Shown here piece by piece: positions 1 to 6,113 of a DNA stretch of 10,058 nt. Source of the stretch: DATDCY01 sp031406795 [NCBI: Candidatus Rokuibacteriota bacterium] (lineage in GTDB: Bacteria > JAUVQV01); assembly GCA_031406795.1 (NCBI GenBank), contig JANOHV010000085.1, forward strand, positions 1 through 10,058. The letters run 5' to 3'. The notes under the pieces are model-generated. The model worked only from the letters and a program-made list of their open reading frames with translations. It searched no databases and was not told the DNA's origin. The first letter of the stretch is position 1, and each line of letters begins with the position of its first letter. The translations under genes were made by a program, and so were the position numbers.

Positions 1-92
1 GGCTCCCCGGGCGGCGCCGCGGGCGGCGCGCCGGCGCAGGCCGCGAGCAGCAGCGCGGCGGCGGGGAGCAGCAGAACCGCGATCCGCTTCAT
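1..92 (-). CDS. Lipoprotein, N-terminal fragment (runs off the window)
   Basis: Only the first 30 codons are visible. They read MKRIAVLLLPAAALLLAAC followed by an Ala/Pro-rich stretch (AGAPPAAPPGE). This is a textbook type II signal peptide: a basic n-region (K2, R3), a hydrophobic core and an LLAAC lipobox with the lipidated cysteine at residue 19. The protein is therefore expected to be exported and anchored to a membrane by lipid; the Ala/Pro-rich part after the cysteine is a typical flexible linker. The ATG overlaps the stop of the upstream deacetylase gene by four bases (ATGA), which implies translational coupling and membership of the cyclase-deacetylase operon. No clear Shine-Dalgarno sequence is present. 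The function cannot be judged because the mature domain lies outside the window. Confidence 0.75.
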   Translation of the reverse strand, partial: MKRIAVLLLPAAALLLAACAGAPPAAPPGE

Positions 93-1123
93 CGCAGGGC
101 TCTGCGATCGCTCGTCACGAGATTCTTCTCGAACCGGGCGAGATCGAAGTCGTCGAAGATCATCGAGCGGCCGAGCCGGAAGTTCGACGCGAAGAAAGGA
201 TTGGCTTCGCGCGTGACCGTCACGGCCGCCCGGTAGCCCTGCTGCTTCAACAGCGCGATCGCGAGGCCGTTGGTCTCGCCGTAGGGGTAGGCCAGGATTG
301 TCGGGCGCTTGCCCAGATTCTGCTCGATGGCGCGCGTCGACTCGGTGATCTCCCGGGCGACCGCCGTGAAGTACTGATCGGCGCTCTCCTGGGCCAGGGG
401 GAGCGCCAGGTTGCGGTGGCTGATGGTGTGGCACTGCACGTCGATGCCCTCGGCCGCCATCTCGCGCACGTGGTCCCAGGAGAGCGTGTTGGCGCCGCCG
501 GTGATCAGCTGGGTGTAGACGAAGAGGGTGGCCGGGTAGCCGTACTTCCTGAGGATCGGGAACGCGATGTCGTAGGCGGTGCGCCAGCCGTCGTCGATGG
601 TGATCACCACGGCCTTCTCCGGCAGTTGCCCGCGGAATTCCAGAAAGTCGAGCAACTGCCCGAAACTGACGACCCGATAGCCCTTCTCCTTGAGCAGGCG
701 CATCTGAGCCTCGAAATTCTCGCGCGACACGGTCATCCGGTTCGTGCTCTTTTCGGCGAACTGGTGGTAGCTGAGCACCGGAACGGTTTGATAACGCTCC
801 TGGGTCAGCCCGCCGCGACGGAAGGGGAGCAGCGGGACGACCAGCTCCTGGCCGGGGGCCGCGTCGGCGACGCCGTTGTACTCGGCGATCTCCCAGGCCC
901 GGGACGGGTCGCCGAGCCAGCTCTCCGCGAGCGTCGCGAGGGTCTCCCCGGGTCGGACGACCACTGCGGCGAACCCGGGCGTCCGCACGAGCTGCGTCGC
1001 GTCGAGGGCCGGCCGCGACCCCGGCTGCGGGGCGACCGCGGACTGCGTCGCGCAGCCGGCGAGCGCGACGGCCAGGACCGCCGCGGCGCGGCCCGCGCGC
1101 CGCAGGAGCTTCGGGATCGCCAT
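89..1123 (-). CDS. LysM-domain lipoprotein with NodB polysaccharide deacetylase domain
   Basis: This is a 344-residue predicted exported lipoprotein. Residues 1-24 are a signal peptide ending in the lipobox LAGC (Cys24). Residues about 53-98 form a LysM-like peptidoglycan-binding module (VVRPGETLATLAESWLGD ... PGQELVVP). Residues about 113-320 are a carbohydrate esterase family 4 / NodB domain. Its motifs are TIDDGW (Asp177 and Asp178, catalytic base and metal ligand), HTISH (His232 and His236, metal ligands) and AYPYGE (residues 278-283). Family members remove N-acetyl or similar groups from peptidoglycan or exopolysaccharides. The combination suggests an enzyme held at the cell wall that acts on peptidoglycan or a surface polysaccharide; the real substrate is not visible. 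The ATG at 1123 was chosen because the signal peptide follows it directly and because it overlaps the cyclase stop by one base (TGATG). The open frame extends further upstream, but that part is a shadow of the cyclase gene. All catalytic motifs are intact. Confidence 0.88.
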   Translation of the reverse strand: MAIPKLLRRAGRAAAVLAVALAGCATQSAVAPQPGSRPALDATQLVRTPGFAAVVVRPGETLATLAESWLGDPSRAWEIAEYNGVADAAPGQELVVPLLPFRRGGLTQERYQTVPVLSYHQFAEKSTNRMTVSRENFEAQMRLLKEKGYRVVSFGQLLDFLEFRGQLPEKAVVITIDDGWRTAYDIAFPILRKYGYPATLFVYTQLITGGANTLSWDHVREMAAEGIDVQCHTISHRNLALPLAQESADQYFTAVAREITESTRAIEQNLGKRPTILAYPYGETNGLAIALLKQQGYRAAVTVTREANPFFASNFRLGRSMIFDDFDLARFEKNLVTSDRRALR

Positions 1124-2790
1124 CAGGCTTCGTCCTCTTTCACCCCGGAGACCTCGAAGATCTCGATCGGCTCGGACTTGCCCTTGACCCGGGCCGGCGG
1201 CAGGGCCACCACCTCGACCAGGTCCCCTGCCGCTTCGCGGGTGCTGCGGGTGATGATGGTTATCCCCCCGCCGGCCAGGGCGTTGACCCGGGAGGCGACG
1301 TTCACGCAGTCGCCGATCACGCTGTACTGGCGCTTGACCTCCGAACCCAGATCGCCGGCAACCGCGACCCCGGAATTGATGCCGATGCCCACTTGCGACA
1401 GCAGCGGGTTGCGTCCCGCGTCCTGGGCGAGCAGTTCGCGCTGCATCGCGACCGAGGCCCGCACGGCGCGCAGCGCATGGTCGGGCTGCACCAGGGGGGC
1501 GCCAAAGACGCCGAGCACGGCGTCGCCGATGAACTTGTCGACGTAGCCCCCGTGGTTCTGAATGTGGCGCGTGGCGATCTCGAAGTACTCGTTGATGGCA
1601 TCGACGACGTGCTCCGGGTCTTTGGTCTCGGCGTAGGCGGTGAAGCCGCGGATGTCGGTGAAGACCACGGTGACTTCCATGCGCTTGCCGCCGAGCAGGA
1701 CCCCGTCGGGGTGCGCCATGACCATCTCGAGGATCTCCGGGCTGACGTAACTGCCGAAGGACTTGGTCATGACGAGCTTCTTCCACAACTCGCGGGACAT
1801 GTAGTTGAAGGCCGAGGCCAGGTCGCCGAACTCGTCCCCGCGCACCCGCTCGACGCGGTACTGGAAGTTGCCCTTGCCGATCTCCCGGGTGGCGAGCACG
1901 AGCTGCGAGATCGGGCGCGCGAAGCCGACGCCGATCATGATCGCGATCGAGATCCCGAGGAGCACGATGAAGAGCGACAACACGATGATCGTCAGGCTCT
2001 CGCGGCGGATCTGGGTGTCGATGAAATCGAGCGAGATCCCGACGTTGGCCTCCCCGAGCGTGGTGCCGGAGTAGACCACCGGGCGCGCGAGATTCATCAG
2101 GTGCGCCCCGTCGGCCCCCCGGTAGGTCACCGACTTGAGGCTGCCCTCGGCGCGGGACCCCTCCGTGACCGGCAGGGCCGGGGCGGCCGAACCGATCCGC
2201 GTGGTGTCCGTGTGCGCCCGGATCACCCCGGCGCGGTCGACGATGCTGGCGTAGACCAGCCCCTCGACCGAGGCCGAGTCCTTGATCAGGCTGTTCAGCC
2301 GCAGGGTGTCGTCCTCCAGCAGCGGCAGCGCCGCATCGCCGGCGAAGTAGTTCAGGCTGACCGTGCCGGTGCGCATCGTCTGGGCGTAGAGCCGGTCACG
2401 CTGCCGGGCGAGCATGACGACCGAAAGGGTCAGGATCGTCAGCCAGATCATGAACGTGATCGCGATGGAGAGCTTGATGCCGATCGGGATGCGCAGGTGC
2501 GCCAGCTTGTCGCGCCAGGTGGACTTGCGCGGCTCGAGCAGCGCCGCAAAGTCGTCGGAGAGGGCGGTCGCCGAGACGCGGTAGTATTTCGCGATCGCCT
2601 GGAGCACCGCGTATTCGGAGGCGAACTTCTGCTCGACGATGATCCGCCCCAGCTGCTGCTTCGAGAGCCGCTGGATTTCCAGCGCGGCCCGCAGTTGCTC
2701 CTCGTCGATGACCCCCGCCCGGACGAGCATCCGCCCGAGCGGTTCGCGGCGGCCGAGGCCGATGCGCTCGAACAGACTGCCGAACGGCAA
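1123..2790 (-). CDS. Membrane-bound class III adenylate/guanylate cyclase with MshEN-like N-terminal and HAMP domains
   Basis: This is a 555-residue sensor cyclase, most likely making cAMP. Residues 17-69 resemble the MshEN/GspE N-terminal domain: two 24-residue motifs (PLGRMLVRAGVIDEEQLRAA..., then QLGRIIVEQ...) separated by exactly five residues. Transmembrane helices lie at about 106-128 and 267-290 and flank a roughly 138-residue extracytoplasmic sensor region. A HAMP linker follows at about 291-343, then a cyclase domain at about 371-548. Catalytic residues are present: metal aspartates Asp379 (FTDIRGFT) and Asp423 (KFIGDAVLGVFG), base-selecting Lys419, Ser490 (QYSVIGD, where class IIIa enzymes have Asp, so class IIIb-like), transition-state Asn497 and Arg501, and phosphate-binding Lys536. 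Lys419 favours ATP over GTP. The start is a TTG with AAGGAGG five bases upstream; an in-frame TGA lies just before that site, so no longer form is possible. It heads the operon with the two lipoprotein genes. The signals it senses are unknown. Confidence 0.9.
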   Translation of the reverse strand: MPFGSLFERIGLGRREPLGRMLVRAGVIDEEQLRAALEIQRLSKQQLGRIIVEQKFASEYAVLQAIAKYYRVSATALSDDFAALLEPRKSTWRDKLAHLRIPIGIKLSIAITFMIWLTILTLSVVMLARQRDRLYAQTMRTGTVSLNYFAGDAALPLLEDDTLRLNSLIKDSASVEGLVYASIVDRAGVIRAHTDTTRIGSAAPALPVTEGSRAEGSLKSVTYRGADGAHLMNLARPVVYSGTTLGEANVGISLDFIDTQIRRESLTIIVLSLFIVLLGISIAIMIGVGFARPISQLVLATREIGKGNFQYRVERVRGDEFGDLASAFNYMSRELWKKLVMTKSFGSYVSPEILEMVMAHPDGVLLGGKRMEVTVVFTDIRGFTAYAETKDPEHVVDAINEYFEIATRHIQNHGGYVDKFIGDAVLGVFGAPLVQPDHALRAVRASVAMQRELLAQDAGRNPLLSQVGIGINSGVAVAGDLGSEVKRQYSVIGDCVNVASRVNALAGGGITIITRSTREAAGDLVEVVALPPARVKGKSEPIEIFEVSGVKEDEA

Positions 2791-2795
2791 TGACG

Positions 2796-2802
2796 CCTCC
2801 TT
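2796..2802 (-). promoter_or_regulatory. Shine-Dalgarno site of the cyclase TTG start
   Basis: The minus strand reads AAGGAGG five bases before the TTG at 2790. This near-perfect site decides the start, because no ATG or GTG in this frame lies between it and the upstream in-frame TGA. Confidence 0.85.
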
Positions 2803-2819
2803 CGTTCAGGACTCTTGCC

Positions 2820-2848
2820 ACTCTAGCCAAAATCACCCGCCACCGCAA
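2820..2848 (-). promoter_or_regulatory. Putative sigma70-type promoter for the cyclase operon
   Basis: On the minus strand, TTGCGG (2848-2843) and TAGAGT (2825-2820) are separated by 17 bases. Each matches the consensus at four of six positions (TTGACA, TATAAT). The spacer ends in GTGATTTTGGC, so the octamer GTGATTTT lies 3 bases upstream of the -10 box, as in the divergent promoter facing the other way. Transcription would start near 2813, giving a short leader of about 20 bases before the TTG. This is motif reading only. Confidence 0.45.
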
Positions 2849-2863
2849 CCTTCGGCGCCATTC

Positions 2864-2891
2864 TTGACTTCCGAGTGATTTTCTGTAGAAT
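2864..2891 (+). promoter_or_regulatory. Putative sigma70-type promoter for the yceD-rpmF-plsX-fab cluster
   Basis: TTGACT (2864-2869) and TAGAAT (2886-2891) are spaced by 16 bases, each five of six to the consensus. The spacer includes GTGATTTT (2875-2882), ending 3 bases before the -10 box. This is the best promoter match in the window and lies in the only divergent intergenic region. Transcription would start near 2898, giving a leader of about 55 bases to the preferred yceD ATG at 2954. Confidence 0.72.
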
Positions 2892-2953
2892 TTCGCGCAC
2901 CTCGACGAAAGGACATGTGCCGCCGCCCGGCGAAAGAAAGCGGCGTTGAAAAG

Positions 2954-3490
2954 ATGGAACGCTTTGATTTTGTTGTTTTATTGAACAAGATCCCGCCCGA
3001 GGGACAGGAGGTCTCGTATGAGATCGCCGATCCCGCCAAGGTCGGGATCGCGGTGGCTGTCCCACTGGAGGGGCCGATTCTTGCGGACTTCGAGATCCAG
3101 CGGCGCGGCAACGAGATCCAGGTGGAGGGCACCGTTCGAGCCCGGGCCCGGCTGCAGTGCTCGCGCTGCCTGGCCTCGTTCACCTTCGCGGTCGCCGGCG
3201 AGGTTGAGGCGATCTTCGCGCCCCCGGCGAAGCTCGTCGAGGGCGATCACCAGCACGAACTCGCCCAGGACGAACTGGAGGTCGAACCTCTGGTGCAGGG
3301 GGGGGCCGACCTGCGCGGGGTCATCGCCGAGCAGATCCACCTCAACCTGCCGCTCAAGCCGCTCTGCCGGGACGACTGTCCGGGGATCTGCACATACTGC
3401 GGCCGACCCGGCGCCGACGGGGAGTGCGGGTGCGCGCCGCCGGCGGGGGATTCCCGCTGGGAGGCGCTGAGGAAGCTGAAGGTTCCCTAG
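2954..3490 (+). CDS. yceD: YceD family protein (DUF177), 23S rRNA accumulation protein
   Basis: This 178-residue protein belongs to the DUF177/YceD family, whose members are linked to accumulation of 23S rRNA and are commonly found directly upstream of rpmF. Visible signs are the N-terminal VVLLNKIPPEGQEVSYEI segment, the CSRC pair (Cys69, Cys72) in the middle, and a C-terminal cysteine-rich region (LCRDDCPGICTYCG ... GECGC; Cys138, 142, 146, 149, 158, 160) that looks metal-binding. The ATG at 2954 is preferred because family members begin close to this segment and because the next 33 bases are only about 30% G+C, typical of an unstructured translation start. An in-frame ATG at 2915 would add 13 residues; its AAAGGA lies only one base away, which is too close. 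No strong Shine-Dalgarno supports 2954 either, so the start is uncertain. It is the first gene of the plus-strand operon; the gap to rpmF is 64 bases. Confidence 0.88.
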   Translation: MERFDFVVLLNKIPPEGQEVSYEIADPAKVGIAVAVPLEGPILADFEIQRRGNEIQVEGTVRARARLQCSRCLASFTFAVAGEVEAIFAPPAKLVEGDHQHELAQDELEVEPLVQGGADLRGVIAEQIHLNLPLKPLCRDDCPGICTYCGRPGADGECGCAPPAGDSRWEALRKLKVP

Positions 3491-3554
3491 TCAGTCGCGC
3501 CGCCAGCAGGCCGACGGCGTTTGTTGCCACCGCACCACAAGGAGAGAGTAGACC

Positions 3555-3737
3555 ATGCCGAATCCCAAGCGAAGACACACCACGGCGCGTCGCGACAAGC
3601 GGCGCGCTCACGATGCGCTCACCCCGGCGGCCCCGACGGCCTGCCCGCAGTGCCAGCAGCCGAAGCTGTCGCATCGGGTTTGCGCCCACTGCGGTTATTA
3701 CCGCGGGGTCGAGGTCATCACGCCCCGCGAGGAGTAG
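3555..3737 (+). CDS. rpmF: 50S ribosomal protein L32
   Basis: This is a 60-residue large-subunit ribosomal protein. The basic N-terminus MPNPKRRHTTARRDKRRAHD is the L32 signature. It is followed by a zinc-ribbon with two CxxC pairs, CPQC (Cys30, Cys33) and CAHC (Cys43, Cys46), so this is the zinc-binding form. A good Shine-Dalgarno (AAGGAGA, 3539-3545) sits nine bases before the ATG. The length is normal for the family. It lies between yceD and plsX as in many bacteria, an arrangement that ties ribosome production to lipid synthesis. The gap to plsX is 32 bases with no terminator. Confidence 0.97.
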   Translation: MPNPKRRHTTARRDKRRAHDALTPAAPTACPQCQQPKLSHRVCAHCGYYRGVEVITPREE

Positions 3738-3769
3738 CGGGCGGGCCGTCTGCCGATCCCGGACTGACC

Positions 3770-4939
3770 ATGAGCATCGCCGTCGACGCGATGGGGGGCG
3801 ACCGCGCGCCCTTCGTAGTGGTTCAGGGTGCCGTCGAGGCTGCCCGTGACTACGGCGTCCCCGTGATCCTCGTCGGCAACGCCGAGATCGTGCGCGCCGA
3901 ACTGGCCAAGTACGACACGGCCGGGCTGCCGATCACGGTCAAGCACGCCGACGAGGTCATCGGCATGGGCGAGCCGCCCTCGCAGGCCGTGCGGCGCAAG
4001 AAGAAGTCCTCGATCTGGATCGGCGTGCAGATGGTCGAGTGCGGCGAGGCCGAGGCGTTCGTCTCCGCGGGCAACACGGGCGCCGCGATGGCGGCCTCCG
4101 TCCTCTGCTGGGGGACGCTGCCGGGAGTCGAACGGCCGGCGATCGCGGTGCTGTTGCCGACGCTCAACGGCGTGACCTCGATGCTCGACGTCGGCGCCAC
4201 CGTGGACTGCAAGCCCAAGCACCTGGTGCAGTTCGCGATCATGGGCGAGATCTACGCGCGCTGTATCCTCAAGCGCGAGAACCCCAAGGTCGCCCTGCTC
4301 TCGATCGGCGAGGAGGCCGGCAAGGGCAACGACGTGATCCGCGAGACCTTCTCCATCCTCAAACGCATGCCGATCAATTTCATCGGCAACGTCGACGGCA
4401 AGGAGGTCTACAAGGCCAAGGCCGACGTCGTGGTCTGCGACGGCCTGATCGGCAACGTCGCGCTCAAGATCAGCGAGAGTCTCGCCGAGATGATCGGGGA
4501 GCTGCTGCGGGTCGAGCTGACCCGCACCTGGCGCTTTCGCCTCGGCGCCCTGCTGCTCAAGCCGGCGTTCGCGAATTTCAGGAAGTCCGTCGACTACAGC
4601 GAGTACGGTGGCGCCCCCCTGCTCGGCGTCAACGGCATCTGTATCATCGGCCACGGGAGTTCCACGGCCAAGGCGATCAAGAACGCCATCCGCATCGCCG
4701 CGGAATTTTCGGCGCAGAAGGTCAACGAGCGCATCGTCGCCGACCTCGCGGCCCGCACCAATCTTCGCGATTTCGAAGAGAAGACGATTCCGTTCTGGAG
4801 CCAGGTCAAGGAGAAGACGCGCGCGGTCCTCGAGGAGCGCGTCCGCCGGCGGGTCGCCGCGGCGACCGCGCCCGTTCCGGCCGCCGTGGGCGGCGCGGCG
4901 CCGGCCGCCGCGGACGGCGACCCCGGGGCGGCGATATGA
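3770..4939 (+). CDS. plsX: Phosphate acyltransferase PlsX
   Basis: PlsX converts acyl-ACP and phosphate into acyl-phosphate, the donor that PlsY uses to make lysophosphatidic acid in phospholipid synthesis; it is a peripheral membrane enzyme. The family pattern is complete: the start MSIAVDAMGGDRAP, the SAGNTGA loop (residues 99-105), LLPTLNG, LDVGATVDCKP (139-149), SIGEEAGKGND (178-188), and YGGAPLLGVNG with IGHGSS near residues 279-298. The protein has 389 residues, while well-known members have about 330-360. The excess is an Ala/Pro-rich tail from about residue 360 with no recognisable domain. The ATG at 3770 was chosen because the conserved N-terminus begins there; the longer open frame upstream overlaps rpmF. 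The Shine-Dalgarno is weak. The gene ends in ATATGA, so its stop overlaps a possible ATG (see the junction entry). Confidence 0.96.
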   Translation: MSIAVDAMGGDRAPFVVVQGAVEAARDYGVPVILVGNAEIVRAELAKYDTAGLPITVKHADEVIGMGEPPSQAVRRKKKSSIWIGVQMVECGEAEAFVSAGNTGAAMAASVLCWGTLPGVERPAIAVLLPTLNGVTSMLDVGATVDCKPKHLVQFAIMGEIYARCILKRENPKVALLSIGEEAGKGNDVIRETFSILKRMPINFIGNVDGKEVYKAKADVVVCDGLIGNVALKISESLAEMIGELLRVELTRTWRFRLGALLLKPAFANFRKSVDYSEYGGAPLLGVNGICIIGHGSSTAKAIKNAIRIAAEFSAQKVNERIVADLAARTNLRDFEEKTIPFWSQVKEKTRAVLEERVRRRVAAATAPVPAAVGGAAPAAADGDPGAAI

Positions 4940-4986
4940 AACTTCTTCGAAACCATGGCTTGGGCCGCGAGAATGCTTGTCCTGTT

Positions 4987-5006
4987 CGACGGGAAGGATC
5001 CCGTTG
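4987..5006 (+). repeat. Stem-loop inside the plsX-fabH junction
   Basis: CGACGGGA pairs with TCCCGTTG (one G-U pair) around an AGGA loop. No run of T follows, so it is not a convincing intrinsic terminator. It might be an RNA-stabilising or processing hairpin between plsX and fabH. Confidence 0.35.
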
Positions 5007-5058
5007 TCGTATGCAGGAATCAGCTCCGGCGTTCTTGGGCAAAAGCCTCTGTAGTCTG

Positions 5059-5075
5059 GCGGGCGAGGCGCCCGC
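5059..5075 (+). promoter_or_regulatory. Hairpin over the fabH ribosome-binding site (REP-like palindrome)
   Basis: GCGGGCG-AGG-CGCCCGC is a perfect 7-bp inverted repeat with a three-base loop, ending three bases before the fabH ATG. The only Shine-Dalgarno-like bases (GAGG, 5065-5068) lie in its loop and stem edge, so folding would partly hide the ribosome-binding site. The very G/C-rich palindrome also resembles short repetitive extragenic palindromes found in GC-rich genomes. It could lower fabH translation unless ribosomes arriving from upstream open it. Confidence 0.45.
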
Positions 5076-5078
5076 GAT

Positions 5079-6065
5079 ATGAACCGTTTGCGCAGCCGGA
5101 TTGTCGGCACGGGGTCCTACCTGCCGGAGAAGGTGATGACCAACCGCGACCTGGAACTGCTGGTCGACACCAACGACGAGTGGATCGTCACGCGCACCGG
5201 CATCCGCGAACGCCGCATCGCCGCGGACCACGAGGCCACCTCGGATCTGGCCTACGAGGCTTCCCGCCGGGCGCTGGACGCCGCGGGCCTGCGCGCGCAG
5301 GACATCGACATGATCGTCGTCGCGACGCTGACCCCGGACGCGCCGCTGCCGGCCACGGCCGTCTATCTGCAGCGCCGGCTCGGCGCGAAGAGGGCCGCGG
5401 CCTTCGACATCCTGGCGGCCTGCACCGGCTTTATCTACGGGCTCTCCGTCGTCGACGGGCTGATCCGCACCGGGGTCGCGAAGAACGTCCTGCTCATCGG
5501 GGCCGAGGTGCTCTCCCGCGTGCTGAACTGGAAGGACCGGGGCACCTGCATCATCTTCGGCGACGGCGCCGGCGCGGCCGTCCTCGTCCCCACGCACGGG
5601 CGCAGCGGCGTGCTCTCGACGCACCTCTACGCCGACGGAGCCCATGCCGAGCTGCTGTGCATCCCGGGGGGCGGCTCGCGCATCGCCGCCTCGCACGAGG
5701 CCGTCGATCAGGGGCTGCAGTACGTGCACATGAAGGGCAACGAGACCTTCAAGCTCGCCGTCAAGGGGATGACCGAGGCGGCCGTCGCGGCGCTCGAGGC
5801 CAACGACGTGACCGCGGCCGACATCGCGCTGCTGGTGCCGCACCAGGCGAATATCAGGATCATCGAGGCGACTGCGCAGCGGCTGCGCGTGCCGATGTCG
5901 AAGGTTTTCGTGAACATCCAGCGCTACGGAAACACTTCGGGGGCGACCGTCCCCATCGCTTTGGACGAGGCCGTGCGGGAGGGGCGCGCCGCTCCCGGGG
6001 ACCTGGTTCTGCTCGACGCATTCGGGGCTGGCTTCACCTGGGGGTCCGCGCTGATCCGCTGGTAG
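5079..6065 (+). CDS. fabH: 3-oxoacyl-ACP synthase III (FabH)
   Basis: FabH carries out the first condensation of type II fatty-acid synthesis, joining an acyl-CoA primer to malonyl-ACP in the cytoplasm, and its primer choice sets the branch and chain type of the lipids. The 328-residue protein has the normal family length. The catalytic triad is complete: Cys115 (AACTGF), His255 (PHQAN) and Asn285 (NTSGAT). Other conserved elements are the start RIVGTGSYLPEKVMTN, DEWIVTRTGIRERRIA (33-48), the FGDGAGAAVL segment (160-169) and the C-terminal DAFGAGFTWGS. The ATG at 5079 places the conserved start correctly; a hairpin covers the ribosome-binding site. The next gene starts after a 48-base gap. 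Primer preference (acetyl, branched or short-chain acyl) cannot be read reliably from the sequence. Confidence 0.96.
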   Translation: MNRLRSRIVGTGSYLPEKVMTNRDLELLVDTNDEWIVTRTGIRERRIAADHEATSDLAYEASRRALDAAGLRAQDIDMIVVATLTPDAPLPATAVYLQRRLGAKRAAAFDILAACTGFIYGLSVVDGLIRTGVAKNVLLIGAEVLSRVLNWKDRGTCIIFGDGAGAAVLVPTHGRSGVLSTHLYADGAHAELLCIPGGGSRIAASHEAVDQGLQYVHMKGNETFKLAVKGMTEAAVAALEANDVTAADIALLVPHQANIRIIEATAQRLRVPMSKVFVNIQRYGNTSGATVPIALDEAVREGRAAPGDLVLLDAFGAGFTWGSALIRW

Positions 6066-6113
6066 GCGCCCTGCGCACGCAAACACACACGAGTCAAAGG
6101 AGTCGACGACGAC

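Larger units (their letters stand above)
4936..5082 (+). other. plsX-fabH junction: possible 48-codon ORF, more likely non-coding
   Basis: An ATG at 4936 overlaps the plsX stop (ATGA). The frame runs 48 codons to a TGA at 5080-5082 that overlaps the fabH ATG in the same way. It would encode a peptide starting MKLLRNHGLGRENACPV, with no recognisable domain, signal peptide or membrane segment. Only about half of its codons end in G or C, while the neighbouring genes use G or C at most third positions; this argues against a conserved gene. The stretch also holds two hairpins. It may be a leader or coupling peptide or simply an intergenic spacer. The overlaps at both ends are the only positive evidence for translation. 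Confidence 0.2.
4931..5083 (+). repeat. 10-nt direct repeat GCGATATGAA bounding the plsX-fabH junction
   Basis: GCGATATGAA occurs at 4931-4940, across the plsX stop, and again at 5074-5083, across the fabH start. Between the copies are 133 bases that look unlike the neighbouring genes. The repeat could be a target-site duplication from a small insertion, a remnant of a local duplication, or chance. No matching terminal inverted repeats were seen at the ends of the enclosed segment, which weakens the insertion reading. Confidence 0.4.

Noticed and set aside
1124-1786. Upstream extension of the deacetylase frame on the minus strand
   Set aside because: It lies within the cyclase coding region, and a clear lipoprotein signal peptide starts at 1123.
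1393-2793. 466-codon open frame on the plus strand opposite the cyclase
   Set aside because: It is antisense to a gene with complete catalytic motifs, its product is rich in Arg, Asp, His and Val with no domain, and such frames are expected in G/C-rich DNA.
3491-3554. Terminator or separate promoter between yceD and rpmF
   Set aside because: Only weak, interrupted complementarity is present and no convincing -35/-10 pair was found.
3521-3769. Upstream extension of the plsX frame
   Set aside because: It overlaps rpmF completely in another frame; the conserved PlsX N-terminus starts at 3770.
4987-5006. Intrinsic terminator between plsX and fabH
   Set aside because: The stem is not followed by a run of T, and fabH belongs to the same functional cluster, so termination here is not supported.
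3698-5110. 470-codon open frame on the minus strand opposite plsX
   Set aside because: Antisense to plsX, low-complexity charged composition, no ribosome-binding site of note.
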